A DNA stretch of 64,000 bases from Tretioscincus oriximinensis. Taxonomy: Eukaryota; Chordata; Lepidosauria; Squamata; Gymnophthalmidae. A program made the position numbers and the translations under genes. Positions within the stretch are counted from its first letter, which is position 1, and every line of letters starts with the position of its first letter. The stretch is taken from NCBI GenBank assembly GCA_022410635.1, contig JAJVDF010000002.1:6298950-6362949 (forward strand). Direction: 5' to 3'. The notes below the pieces were generated by a model, which did no database searches, had not been told where the DNA came from, and saw only the letters and a list, made by a program, of their open reading frames with translations. Of this stretch, positions 1 to 10,204 are shown in pieces.

Positions 1-114
1 AAAACCGCTTTGTATGATCTTTGCTTCTATCAAATCTGTGAAAGCAAAACAGATGATGCAAGGGTTTTGTAGTTGTTATATTGTTCTTTTAACTTTTGAA
101 ACCAGGTACTTATA

Positions 115-408
115 AACAGATAGCNAACAGCTTGGATAGTTTCAAGACAGGACTAGACAGGTTTATGGATACCAAGGGTATAAATGGATACTAGGATGGA
201 TGTCAGGATGTTGCCTCCGGGATGGAGCAACAGGCAGGACTCCTGAAATACCATTTGCAGGGAGTCATAAACAGGAGCATATTTTGCTTTCCTCTGTTCA
301 GACTGCCCAGGTGCATCTGGTGAGCCTCTGTGTGAGACAGAATGCTGGACTTGATGGGCTGTGGCCTGATCCAGTATGGCTCTTCTTATGTTCTTATGTT
401 CTTAGGTA
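115..408 (+). mobile_element. CR1/L3-type LINE, 3' end fragment
   Basis: This is the 3' end of the TTATGTTC-tailed LINE family. It encodes the last residues of the reverse-transcriptase protein (LDSFKTG.DRFMDTKG) and then the conserved 3' UTR ending in tandem TTATGTTC units at about 390-408. Many further copies in the window align to it. It is heavily 5'-truncated, as is normal for CR1-clade insertions. Confidence 0.85.
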
Positions 409-1057
409 ATCGATTTTGCCTAATCTCCCTCACCCTGTGTATCCAGCCTCCCATCTTCAGGTTTCTTTTGGCTGAAGTGCCAATATTTGCATGGCAAAAT
501 AAAAAACTAGAAAGGCAACAAGGAGAGGTATATCACATGATCTAGCAAGTTTGTTGCACAGCTGCAAATGTCTCCTCCTGCAATTGTCCTGTGGATAAAG
601 GATGGAAACATCTTATCTCCCCAAAATCAGAATAGACAAAGGGAAGCAGCATGTGATGCTCCGAAGCACCTTTCGGAAGCTAGGAACGCCTGCCCTGTCC
701 GTGTGAAAAAGGAACAAGGTGTGTATATTGAAATTGTGTATATTATTAAATATTATTAAACAGGATGAGTAACTGGCAAGTTTCAAAGAAGTAATGTGGT
801 TCATCAGCTGCTTTTTGGGGAAAGAAATTACCGGTATTAAGGGCCAAAGGAAAAAAATCGGTTTACCAGGGTGTTTGGGACTTAAAGGCACTTAATCGGT
901 TCACTTGATAATGTATACAGCTTTTCACTTGTTTAAAACCTAAACTTTTCTTTGGTGCAGGAGTTTACTCTTTGGGGGAAATGCTAAAGGCAAAAGAAAG
1001 CAGAATTTCTAGGTTAACTAGGAAGGAATAAGACCCAAACGTGAAGGAGAAAATATC
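409..1057. other. Unannotated AT-rich tract
   Basis: No gene, RNA or recognisable repeat is seen. Short open frames here have no domain-like content. Confidence 0.5.
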
Positions 1058-1372
1058 CTTCTCGAAGAAGAGGAAAAACTGGGTTCTTATANCCCATTTT
1101 TCTTACCATTCAAAGGGATTCAAAGTGGATTACAAGGGTATTATGCCCAAAGGCTTACATTCTATCTTCCTCACCAGGCTGTGGTGGTTCCCATGTATCT
1201 ACTTGCAGTCAGTTGCAATTTCTTGCAATTCTTGCTTTCAAATACCTGGTGTGGCTACAGCTATAGGCTAGGAGAAGGTGCTCACCCCACCCCACGTCCA
1301 ACATAGGGCTTTGAAATCCAATCTCCCAAATGAGAGACTGTTTCCTTAGCCACTGAGCCATTTATGCCTGCC
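1058..1372 (-). mobile_element. tRNA-derived SINE (S1 family)
   Basis: On the minus strand the element starts near 1372 with a tRNA-like head. The A-box-like motif (GGCTCAGTGGCTAAGG) is at 1344-1359, and a decayed B box lies in the stretch reading ATTTCAAAGCCC. The body shared with the other S1 copies follows (AATTGCAAGAAATTGCAACTG, then the 'accaccacagcctgg' segment), and the tail ends in a short TTC run near 1062-1075. An intact tRNA gene is excluded by the length and by the conserved body. Confidence 0.8.
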
Positions 1373-3090
1373 TAGGCCCTGTCCTTACTGAACCATATTC
1401 TGGACTATATCTCAGTGCAGAGTTTGGCCATCCACATGGCGATGCAGATTATGGCAGGCCCCATTTGCAGGTGCTGCTCTTCTGTATTTTAATTGTACTA
1501 CTTGTACTTTATTCTAACATATTTATATTTCAATTGTTCTTAATGCATTATGTGCCACTTAGTATGCTACAATCATGAGACAGCTTATNAAACGATACTG
1601 TCCCCAAGTGGAACTAATAGCAGGTTCTCAAACATGATTTTTGTTTGCTTCCTTTCTCCATCATCAGTTGCATCCACATGAGCTGTTTTCCCCAACATTT
1701 TACTGTTATTCTAAATTAAAGCAATTGTGATTCCATTCATACAACCTATGATATTCTACATTGCTGCCTGTAAGATCCACGAGAGAACTGTAGTATCATT
1801 ACATAAACATTCGAGAATGTCTCCTCACTCCCAGCCTCCTCTGCGAGCAATTTCACTTGATTGGTTGATTTTCCCCCTTCCTGTATGGAATATTGCTTGA
1901 CTTCTCGCCATGCATGTAGAGTTCCACTACTGCATGCCACACAAACGCATGATAGCAGTTTTAAGGAGGGCTCCGCAATAATCTCGGGGGAAATGAGCTA
2001 TAAGAAAACCCAAAGCAACAGGACTTTTAAGGAAATGGATTGCTGACAATNACATGTGGCAATTTTGCCTTGATGTCACTACCATAGAGGTAGAAATCTG
2101 TTGTGCGGGTGCAGATTAGTACACACGTATCTTACTTGGCTTGTGAATGAATAGATGACTTTTCAGGTCACATATTCAGCTGGAAAAATCTAGCCAATCT
2201 TANTCATATAAATGCTTCAGCCAAATTGTTTCGCATTCTTGTGTTCAAGCATTCTCTGAACCCCCACCGTCCTGTTTTGGCAGCCTCTTCCTCTGGAGCA
2301 ACGGCATTGTACCTACTAAGTTGGATTCTTCTCTCAGTTTTGTTGGCATAAATCGACTGTCATTCCATTAGCTCCCAATGGAGTCACCCACACAGATGTA
2401 AGAACTGAGCAGAATACTAGGCTACGATGCATCATTACACTGTAGTATTTTTCCGCTGCGGCTTTTAATCTTTGTAGAACTGACAGCTTCTCTTTCACTC
2501 TCATTCTCTAGAGTGGAAGCAACCAGTTGGGCTACATTGTGTGCTGGGTTTTTAAATTGCTGCAGCTGCTAAGTACAGGTTAAGAAGGTGTCTTTGAGAG
2601 TAATAAGCAGGGCATCTTTTATCTCTTGTGCAGTGGGACCCCAGCTCAGTAGCTTACATTAGAAACCATGACAATTTTACAAGCTTTGAAAGCCAAGCCA
2701 TCCTTCGCGAAGCAGGCCAAAACCCACTGTTCTGCATTTCAGTAGCGGAAAAGATGTTTGCTGAAAATAATTAGCCCTGGCAACATTGCATTTGTTTCCA
2801 AAAATAAAACCAGTAGTTCCAAGACTCACTGAATATTTGCCTGCTCTGTAAAGCAGTCATATGCAGGAATATTTTGTGCCCAGTAAATCCAGGGTGTTCT
2901 TTTGACTGTGAAATAATATACTATATTAAAAACTGGATAGTAGTTTTCTGAAAAGAGGAAATAAAGGAATAGATTGTTCTGGTTTTCCTTTGAGTCCATC
3001 AGTGTCATTCCATGGTCTTCACATTAGATGGCTAGTGAGGGATCTCATAGCACTCCAAAGACATACAAGAAAAAGGTCGGTAAAATGAAC
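1373..3090. other. Single-copy-looking tract without recognised features
   Basis: About 1.7 kb with no repeat family that I recognise and no open frame above about 65 codons. It could hold conserved non-coding DNA, which cannot be judged without alignment. Confidence 0.4.
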
Positions 3091-3091
3091 A

Positions 3092-3421
3092 GAATTGTAG
3101 AGTCTAAGTCCAGGAGTTCCAATCAATTATGGGTTACGGGAGTCAGAAATAGAGTCAATAAAAATATAGCAACTCTAACTTCTAATAAATTTATATAACA
3201 TAAATCATATAATATGTTAACATTTCCTATTTCACAAATAATAATTTGACTAATCTATTTTTAAGGCTATATAATTTAATTTTAAATAGGGCTGTGGAGT
3301 TGGAGTCAGAATCAACGTGTTGGAGACAATACTTGGTTATTGGAATCAAATTCATGATATCATAAATAAATACTGTAGTTCAGAGTTGAAGCTTTTATGT
3401 ACCAACTCCAAAGCCCTGTTA
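3092..3421. mobile_element. Palindromic MITE-like DNA transposon
   Basis: The segment 3288-3418 begins TAGGGCTGTGGAGTTGGAG and ends in an imperfect inverted copy (ACCAACTCCAAAGCCCTG). The part from 3092 repeats the same 'gtggagtc..agtc' vocabulary (gtagagtctaagtcc, gggagtcagaaatagagtc), so it probably belongs to the same element. No open frame is present, which fits a non-autonomous element. The superfamily cannot be assigned because no clear target duplication is visible. Confidence 0.55.
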
Positions 3422-3644
3422 GAATAACATATGAAGGAAGAGAACAGCAGGTGTCATAATGGGTAAAATGGAATAAATGTATTGAATATGCAAATGGATT
3501 AGGGGCAATGATACCCTTTTAAGAGACTGGCAATGTTCATCCAATGGAGGAGATCCAAGATAGCCTATGTATGAAATGTATGTGATAGGTGGGGGGAGGA
3601 AGGTTTGAGGGCAATGGTCTAACGTAACTATATAGAAGATTCTA

Positions 3645-3842
3645 GCAAGGGGATCTTGTAGCATTTTTGAGATAAACAAGAAGAAGATAGGCAGCATGAG
3701 TTTTCATAGAAAAGTCAACTTCAGTAGAGTTGTCTGCGAAAGCTCATGCCACCCAATTTTTTCCTGTTAGTCTCTAAAGTGCTACAAGAGCCCCTTGCTA
3801 AATCTTCTAGACCCAGACTAACAAAGCTATTTCTTTGAAATC
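3645..3842. mobile_element. Penelope-like inverted repeat unit (degenerate)
   Basis: The left half (ctagcaaggggatcttgtag, 3645 onward) is inverted relative to the right half (about 3745-3842, ending 'agactaacaaagctatttct'). The hinge carries a decayed form of the family's stem (agttgtctgcgaaagctcatgcc). It aligns with the units at 7014, 36946, 39193, 53045 and 54151. Both arms are diverged, so this is an older copy. Confidence 0.65.
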
Positions 3843-3934
3843 TATCTAGAACAATGTGTAGATATTACAAATAATTTAAAAAGTTGAAAGAAAGAAAATT
3901 AAATCTTGCACTGTTTCCATTTTCACCCTCTATT

Positions 3935-4110
3935 TGCCATGATCTTACTTTTTAACATTGCACTTCAAGCAAACTTTTGCATTCTCTTCTTTCACCAAAA
4001 TCAAGAGGCTCCTCAGTTTTACTTCACTTTCTTCCATCAGTATGGTATTATCTAGATATCTGAGTTGTTGATATTCTTCTTAGTCCACTCTTATATCCTT
4101 GTAAAAAAAA
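3935..4110 (-). pseudogene. BovB/RTE-type reverse transcriptase remnant
   Basis: Read on the minus strand, this resembles the catalytic region of RTE/BovB reverse transcriptases. A degraded (F/Y)xDD box, here close to LRYLDNTILMEESE, is followed by LRSLL..VKEENAKVCLKCN and a K-rich end. The catalytic aspartates are damaged and stop codons occur, so it is dead. Its orientation is opposite to the BovB remnant beginning at 4230, so the two are separate insertions or a rearranged one. Confidence 0.6.
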
Positions 4111-4229
4111 ACTCATAGAAAAGCACTACAGGGAAAATAATAGTGCACCAGAAAATTAGCTCCTCAGGTCAAAATATGTGCAAAACATTATTGGGAATTA
4201 GCAGAAAACAAGTCCAAGTAGTTCACAAA

Positions 4230-4489
4230 AGAGTGAAACAGCTGAGTCAAAGCCAAATGGATATCCAGCTACCAATATGTCTCTTCATGAAAGAAAAGTC
4301 CAACGCATAGAAACTTGGAGGCAAAACCCTCTAAGAAGGATGGAGTAGCTCTTGCAGTCAATAAAAGAGCAATAGGATACAATGACAGAATGTTTTCTGT
4401 TTGAGTCCAAGGCAAACCTTTCAACATCGCAATAATCCAAGTCTGTGATCAATCACTGATGCTGAAGAGAATGAAATTGTCCAGTTCTA
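4230..4489 (+). pseudogene. BovB/RTE LINE remnant, endonuclease region
   Basis: The translated segment around 4340-4470 reads KDGVALAVNKRAIG, then NDRMFSV and QGKPFNIAIIQVC. These match the order of motifs in the apurinic-endonuclease domain of BovB LINEs. The frame is interrupted by stops and ends at 4489, where another LINE has landed. The same BovB copy resumes at about 5278. No activity is expected. Confidence 0.75.
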
Positions 4490-5277
4490 AGACATAAGAA
4501 CATAAGAAGAGCCATACTGGATCAGGCCACAGCCCATCAAGTCCAGCATTCTGTGTCACACAGAGGCCCACCAGATGCACCTGGGCAGTCCGAACAGAGG
4601 AAAGCAAAATATGCGCCTGTTCATGACTCCCTGCAAATGGTATTTCAGGAGTCCTGCCTGTTGCTCCATCCCAGAGGCAACATCCAGATATCCTTCCTAG
4701 TATCCATTTATACCTTTAGNGTCCATAAACTTGTCTAGTCCTGTCTTGAAACTATCCAAGCTGTTAGCTACCAGGACCTCTTCAGGAAGTAAATTCCACA
4801 GGCCGATGACCCTCTGGGTGAAAAAATACTTTCCTTTGTCTGTTCTCACTTTTCTACCCAACAGTTTTAAGGAGTGCCCTCTGGTCCTTGTGTTGTGTGA
4901 TAGAGAAAACATTTTTTCTCTATTCACCCTGTCGATCCCATGCATGATTTTGTAGACTTCAATCAGATCACCCCTCAAACGTCTCCTTTCAAGGCTGAAG
5001 AGGCCCANACGTTGCAGCCTNNCTTCGTAAGGGAGGTGCTCCAGACCCTTGATCATTTTTGTTGCCCTTTTCTGCACCTTCTCCAGTTCCAAAATATCTC
5101 TCTTGAGATGTGGTGACCAGAATTGAACACAGTATTCCAAATGTGGCCTCACCACAGATTTATAAAGAGGCAAAACAACATTTGCTGACTTGTTTTCGAT
5201 TCCTTTCCTAATTATCCCCAACATGGAGTTTGCCTTTTTTGCTGCTGCTGCACACTGGGTTGACATTTTCATTGAAT
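4490..5277 (-). mobile_element. CR1/L3-type LINE inserted in BovB remnant
   Basis: On the minus strand this copy covers the C-terminal part of the reverse-transcriptase protein, including [58 protein letters not shown] and WNLLPEEV, followed by the 3' UTR and the TTATGTTC tail at its left edge. The frame is open over about 190 codons apart from ambiguous bases, so the copy is fairly young. It splits the BovB remnant, so it is the later arrival. Confidence 0.88.
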
Positions 5278-6385
5278 TGTCCACTACAGAACTACTACAC
5301 CAAACACCATAAAAGGTGTCACTTTTACCGTCAGAGCTGGAATGCTTAAGTAGGAAATCATCAGTAACTGCAATAGCAGGCAACTTTGGACTTAAGAGTA
5401 CAAAATGAAGAAGAGACTAATAGAGCATGTCACGATAACTCACTAGTTAAAGCAAATGTTATTTTTCAGTATCCAAAGTGACTCTAAACATAGATGTCAC
5501 CAGATGTCAATACCGATATCAGACTGATTGGATACTTTGCAGTCAAAGGCAAAGAAGCTCTATAGTCTGAAAAAAAACAAAATCTGGAACCAACTGTGGT
5601 TCAGAAAACAAGCTACGTATTGCTGTACAAAATTTAGACTCAAATTGAAGAAGCTAGGAAAACCACAACAGATATGATCTAAATTTTATCCATTATGAAT
5701 ATGCAGTGGAGGTGATGAATAGATTTAAGGGATTCGATGTGGTAGACAGAGTGCCTGAAGAATTACGAATAGAAGTTTGTAAAGTTGTACAGGAGGAAGC
5801 AGTAAAATACCACCCCAAAGAAAGAGAAAAGCAAGAAAGTAAAATGGTTATCTGAAAGAAAGGAAAATGAAAGCCAAGAGAGAAAGGAAAAGATATACCG
5901 AACTGAATGCAGATTTCCAGAGGAGGGTTAAGAAGACCTCCTAAAATGAGCAATGCAAAGAAACAGAAAAAAAACAGAGAATGGGAATGATAGAAGCTTT
6001 AGTCAGGAAAACTGAAGATATTAAGGATGAGTTTCCTACAAAAGTAAACATAACATAGGACAAAATGGACAGGAACCTTATGAGTAAGAAAAATTAACAA
6101 GAGTGTACAGAGGAATTAAATAAACATCTTATTATTATGGTAGTGTAATCATTGACCTAAAGCCAGACATTCTGGAGAGTGAAATTAAGTGGGACTTAGG
6201 AAGCTTTCTAATAATATTAGTAGAGGTGACTGAATTTCCATTGAACGCCTCAAAATCCTAAAAAATAATGCTGGTAGAATAGAGTGCTACGTTCTATGTG
6301 CCACCAAATTTGGAAAACTCAAAAGAGGAGTGGCCAGAGGAGTGATATGTTTCAATAGAAACCTTTATGTAGGCCCAAAGTATCC
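5278..6385 (+). pseudogene. BovB/RTE LINE remnant, endonuclease end to reverse transcriptase start
   Basis: The BovB copy continues after the LINE insertion. Around 5330-5460 one frame reads SWNA.VGN and then TLDLRVQNEEETNRACHDNS, matching the late endonuclease region. Around 5700-6060 the pieces YAVEVMNRF, VVDRVPEEL, KAKWLSERK and TELNADFQRRV match the linker before the reverse transcriptase. At 6150-6350 there are pieces like LKPDILESEIKWDLG. Many stops and frameshifts are present. Ordinary host coding sequence is unlikely. Confidence 0.75.
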
Positions 6386-6998
6386 ATTAAAACTGAACAT
6401 GAAACAGTTGATTGGTCTGGGCTAAGGAACAGTGAAGCAATTAGTGATGGGAATTCTTTGTTCTTCACTCCTGCTTTCGCTGTTCCTCAAAGTATGACAA
6501 GGCTCATTCTGCACTACTTCTCTTCATATCCAGATAGAGTATCCATCCTTAAACAACTAACAATTGCATAAAATGGCACAGTCAAAGAAGCATCTCTCTT
6601 TAACAAGCTTCATCTTTGGTTGCATCCAGTTTGCAGTGCTGTTTCTGTATATAATGCTATAAGGGGCTTATGCTGTCATAGCTGGTTGTCCACATGCAGA
6701 AAGAACTTGCTTCTCCTCACCATGAATTCACCGACATTTCCTTGGAAACCCTGCCATAAATCCTAGCTTGCAATTGGCTGATCTGTATCCCTGTTTCTAT
6801 TGGCTATTGGCTCTCCTTGTTGCCAGGTGGGTGAATGCAAAGGAAAAAAGCTCACCCAAATATTGTGAGGTTGCTAAAGGGATTTCATTCATTATTCCTG
6901 CTTTTTCCTTCAATAGGAAAAAAGCAACTGTGGCACCTCCTATGCTCTCTGCTTTCAGCAGCTCTCACAGTCAATAGTTGACTCAGACTGATCTCTAT
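6386..6998. other. Unannotated tract
   Basis: No recognisable repeat or gene. The first bases may still be decayed BovB sequence. Confidence 0.4.
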
Positions 6999-7013
6999 GA
7001 CTTTAAAAAGATT

Positions 7014-7193
7014 TCACAGAAATAGTCGTGCTAGTCTAGTAGAAAGTCCAGCAAAGGGGCTAGTAGCACTTTGAGACGAACAGGAGAAAAGTGGGTGGCA
7101 TAAGCTTTTGTAGACACGACTACTTCTTCAGATGCATCTTATGCCACCCACTTTTCTCCCGTGAGTCCCAAAGTGCTACTAGCCCCTTTGCTG
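7014..7193. mobile_element. Penelope-like inverted dimer
   Basis: Left arm 7043-7104 and right arm 7138-7199 are near-perfect inverted copies of about 62 bp, separated by a 33-bp hinge. The left end carries the family terminus (cacagaaatagtcgtgctag). There is no open frame, so it is a non-autonomous fragment. The hinge contains a hammerhead-like motif on the minus strand. Assignment to Penelope-like elements rests on resemblance to abundant reptile repeats of that class and on the ribozyme-like core; the protein part of the element is not seen here. Confidence 0.7.
7098..7135 (-). ncRNA. Hammerhead-ribozyme-like motif
   Basis: Minus-strand order: GCAT, CTGAAGA, one extra A, GTAG stem and loop closing with CTAC, then AAAA where GAAA is expected, GCTT and ATGC. 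The 12th core position is mutated (G to A), so this copy is probably inactive. Compare the cleaner copies at 37021 and 54233. Confidence 0.45.
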
Positions 7194-7551
7194 GACTTTA
7201 AAAAGATTCAATTTTTGCTTCATTTTTTTTCTCCAGTTCCCCCATTAATTGATTATCATTTCATCTTTGAGATTTCAAAGTCACTACAAATGTACTTTTT
7301 AAAAAACTGTCAGCAGTGCTGTGGGATAAAGATTTTATTTTAATAAGGCTGCACACACTGAGGCCTTTTGTGATGTAGTTTTTACTTCTCAATAATTGTC
7401 ATTTTCCTTTGAAGTGATAAATGCACATTTTCATTGTATCATGTCCTATTCACATAAGATACTATGATTAATTCATCATGGTAATTTGCGGCATATAACA
7501 GACAGTGCATCCAAAGCCTTGAGGAGTCAAGGAGAAAGAACAGTAACATTG

Positions 7552-7737
<186 letters not shown>

Positions 7738-7782
7738 TTTATTTATAATGATCCTTTTTCCACAACAGTCTCCCTGTGAAGT
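7738..7782 (-). mobile_element. S2 SINE, 3' part, split by CR1
   Basis: The segment 'ccacaacagtctccctgtgaagta' matches the S2 body (compare about 57795-57818 and the reverse complement of about 17395-17418). It stops exactly where the CR1 3' octamers begin. The rest of the SINE resumes at about 9908. Confidence 0.7.
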
Positions 7783-9907
7783 ATCATAGAATCATAGAAT
7801 CATAGAATCACAGAGTTGGAAGGGACCTCCGGGGTCATCGGGTCCAACCCCCTGCTCNATGCAGGATTCATTAAACCATCCCAGACAGATGACTGTCCAG
7901 TCTCTGTTTGAAGACTTCCAGGGAAGGTGAACTCACCACCCCATGTGGCAAACTGTTCCACTGGTTTATCACCCTGACTGTTAGAAAGTTTTTTCTGATA
8001 TCTAATCTGAATCTGCTCCCTTGTAGTTTCATTCCATTGTTTCTAGTCCTTCCATGTGCTAATGAAAACAATGTTGATCCCTCTGCTCTGTGACATCCCT
8101 TCAAATATTTGTAGACAGCTATCAGGTCTCCTCTCAGTCTTCTCTTTTGCAGACTAAACATCCCTAGATCCTTTAACCGTTCCTCATAGGACATGGTTTC
8201 CAGACCACTCACCATCCTTGTAACTCTCTTTTGTACTTGCTCTAGTTTCTCAATGTCCTTTTTAAATTGGGGCCCCCAGAACTGAACACAGTATTCCAAG
8301 TGTGGACGGACCAAAGTACTGTAGAGAGGAATAATTACTTCACGTGAGCGAGAGTCTATGCCCCTCTTGATACATCCCAGGATTGTGTTTGCCTTTTTTG
8401 CAGCTGCTTCACACTGTTGACTCATGTTTAGTCTGTGATCTACCAAAGCACCCAGGTCCTTCTCACCTGTGCTGCTGCTCAGACATATTCCTGCCATTCT
8501 ATATGTGCTGTTTTCATTATTTCTGCCCAGATGTAGGATTTTGCATTTCTCTCTGTTAAATATCATTCTGTTAGTTTCAGCCCATTGTTCCAGCTTGTCT
8601 AGATCTTTTTGAATCCTAACTCTATCTTGTTTAGTGTTAGCAACACCACCTAGTTTTGTGTCATCAGCAAATTTGATAAGTTTTCCTTCAATTCCTTCAT
8701 CTAGATCATTTATAAATATGTTAAATAGCACTGGGCCTAGGACAGACCCTTGTGGTACTCCACTTGAAACATTCTTCCAATTGGATGTGCAACCATTTAT
8801 TATCACTCTTTGAGTACGGTCACTAAGCCAGTTTTCAATCCATCTAACTGTTGTTTTGTCAATCCCATACTTGACCATTTTTTCAATAAGGATGGAATGA
8901 CATACTTTGTCAAATGCTTTACTGAAGTCAAGATATACCACATCTACTGCATTTCCCTGATCAACCCATTTGGTAATTCTGTCATAGAAGGAAATTAGAT
9001 TAGTTTGGCATGACTTGTTTGTTACAAATCCATGTTGGCTCTGGTTAATTATTGCATTCCTATCCAAGTGCTGGCATACATGCTGCTTTATAACTTGTTC
9101 AAGGAGCTTTCCTGGTATTGAAGTCAGACTTACAGGCCTGTAGTTTCCCGGTTCCACCTTTTTACCCTTTTTGAAGATAGGGACAACATTTGCCCTTCTC
9201 CATTCTACTGGGACTTCTCCTGTTGTCCATGAATTTTCAAAGATCACTGCAAGTGGTTCCGCTATTACTTCTGCTAGTTCCTTCAGTACCCTGGGATGTA
9301 GTTCATCTGGGCCTGGTGATTTGAATTCATTTAAATTAGCTAAGAGTTCCCTCACCTTTTCTCTGTCTACCAAGTGCTTTGATTCTTTTGTTCCTTCAAT
9401 AGCAGAATGAAGGCCAGCTGTTGTTGTATGTCCTTTTTCAGAAAAAACAGTTGCAAAATAAGTGTTCAGAAGTTCAGCTTTCTCGGTATTGTTTTTGATC
9501 ATTTCACCATTTTCCCTCTGTAGAACTCCTATAGCATCTTTAGCTTTTCTTTTTCTTTTGACGTACCCCCAAAATCCTTTATTATTGCTTTTTACATGCC
9601 TTGCAAGACTCAGTTCATATTCAGCTTTAGCTTTTCTGACACTTGCCCTACAATTACTGCAGACTGCCTTATATTCTTCCTTAGAAATGTCCCCATTCTT
9701 CCATTTCATAAACAGTATTTTTTTCTTTTTTAGTAAGTTATTAAGATTTGGGTTCAACCACAGTGGCCTCCTTAGATGCTTCCCATGTTTTCTTCTTTGG
9801 GGAATTGTTAAAGATTGTGCTTCTAGAATCTCATTTCGCAAGATTTCCCATCCTTCTTGGACATTTCTGTCCTTTAAGACTTCCAACCATTGGATTCTTC
9901 CCACCCT
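7783..9907 (-). mobile_element. CR1 LINE, 5'-truncated
   Basis: The minus-strand element ends in three ATTCTATG-type octamers (7783-7806), the hallmark of CR1 3' ends. Before these lies the compact CR1 3' UTR (ggtccaaccccctgctc..., antisense) and a long reverse-transcriptase frame. The 5' endonuclease part is missing. No target-site duplication is obvious, as usual for CR1. The insertion sits inside an S2 SINE, whose two halves flank it. Confidence 0.92.
7871..9904 (-). CDS. CR1 ORF2-type reverse transcriptase, N-terminally truncated
   Basis: This 677-residue open frame encodes the reverse transcriptase of a CR1-clade non-LTR retrotransposon, which copies the element's RNA at a nicked target. 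Residues about 1-150 are the linker that normally follows the endonuclease; the endonuclease itself is absent. Reverse-transcriptase blocks are all visible: NYRPVSLTSIPGKLLE (254-269), YLDFSKAFD (324-332, first catalytic Asp), SGVPQGSVLGP (381-391), FADDTKLGG (412-420, catalytic Asp pair) and HLGRNN (458-463). The C-terminal CR1 block [15 protein letters not shown] (531-545) and a final WNSLP motif follow. There is no true start: the frame begins at a GTG beside the truncation point. No stop or frameshift in 2 kb implies a young insertion. It is not a host gene. Confidence 0.9.
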   Translation of the reverse strand: MGRIQWLEVLKDRNVQEGWEILRNEILEAQSLTIPQRRKHGKHLRRPLWLNPNLNNLLKKKKILFMKWKNGDISKEEYKAVCSNCRASVRKAKAEYELSLARHVKSNNKGFWGYVKRKRKAKDAIGVLQRENGEMIKNNTEKAELLNTYFATVFSEKGHTTTAGLHSAIEGTKESKHLVDREKVRELLANLNEFKSPGPDELHPRVLKELAEVIAEPLAVIFENSWTTGEVPVEWRRANVVPIFKKGKKVEPGNYRPVSLTSIPGKLLEQVIKQHVCQHLDRNAIINQSQHGFVTNKSCQTNLISFYDRITKWVDQGNAVDVVYLDFSKAFDKVCHSILIEKMVKYGIDKTTVRWIENWLSDRTQRVIINGCTSNWKNVSSGVPQGSVLGPVLFNIFINDLDEGIEGKLIKFADDTKLGGVANTKQDRVRIQKDLDKLEQWAETNRMIFNREKCKILHLGRNNENSTYRMAGICLSSSTGEKDLGALVDHRLNMSQQCEAAAKKANTILGCIKRGIDSRSREVIIPLYSTLVRPHLEYCVQFWGPQFKKDIEKLEQVQKRVTRMVSGLETMSYEERLKDLGMFSLQKRRLRGDLIAVYKYLKGCHRAEGSTLFSLAHGRTRNNGMKLQGSRFRLDIRKNFLTVRVINQWNSLPHGVVSSPSLEVFKQRLDSHLSGMV

Positions 9908-9960
9908 CCTGAGATAGTTCTAAAGAACTGTGACTGGCCCAAATAGTATTCTCAATCTTG
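9908..9960 (-). mobile_element. S2 SINE, 5' part, split by CR1
   Basis: The sequence 'gagatagttctaaagaactgtgactggccc' continues the S2 body interrupted at 7782 (compare the S2 copy at 57820-57845). The few bases at the exact junction are altered or deleted. The SINE head is not recognisable beyond about 9960. Confidence 0.6.
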
Positions 9961-10204
9961 TAAGTCATAGAAACTAAGGTCCAACTAAAGCCATTCTAAA
10001 TGAAGCTGTTCAACTAACCTAGGACAAAGCCATCTGCCTCTGGGTAGGTCCTATATCTCCCACACTTCTCTGAAGCCCACATGAGATTCAGAGGCCGCTT
10101 AGAAGGCTCTGATGGGCAACAACAAATGTTCCTGGCCTCAGGACCCTTGGCAGACCCATTTCAGCAGCATAATTTGATGGACCTCATAATTAGATGACGA
10201 CCTC

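Larger units (their letters stand above)
6999..7208. repeat. 15-bp target-site duplication flanking Penelope-like unit
   Basis: The 15-mer gactttaaaaagatt occurs at 6999-7013 and again at 7194-7208, bracketing the inverted-repeat unit. Part of the right copy overlaps the family's own end (ctggacttt), so the true duplication could be a few bases shorter. Confidence 0.7.

Noticed and set aside
4697..5383. 228-codon frame as a host gene
   Set aside because: It is the C-terminal part of an L3-type LINE reverse transcriptase, repeated at 16503, 23411, 43331 and 53403.
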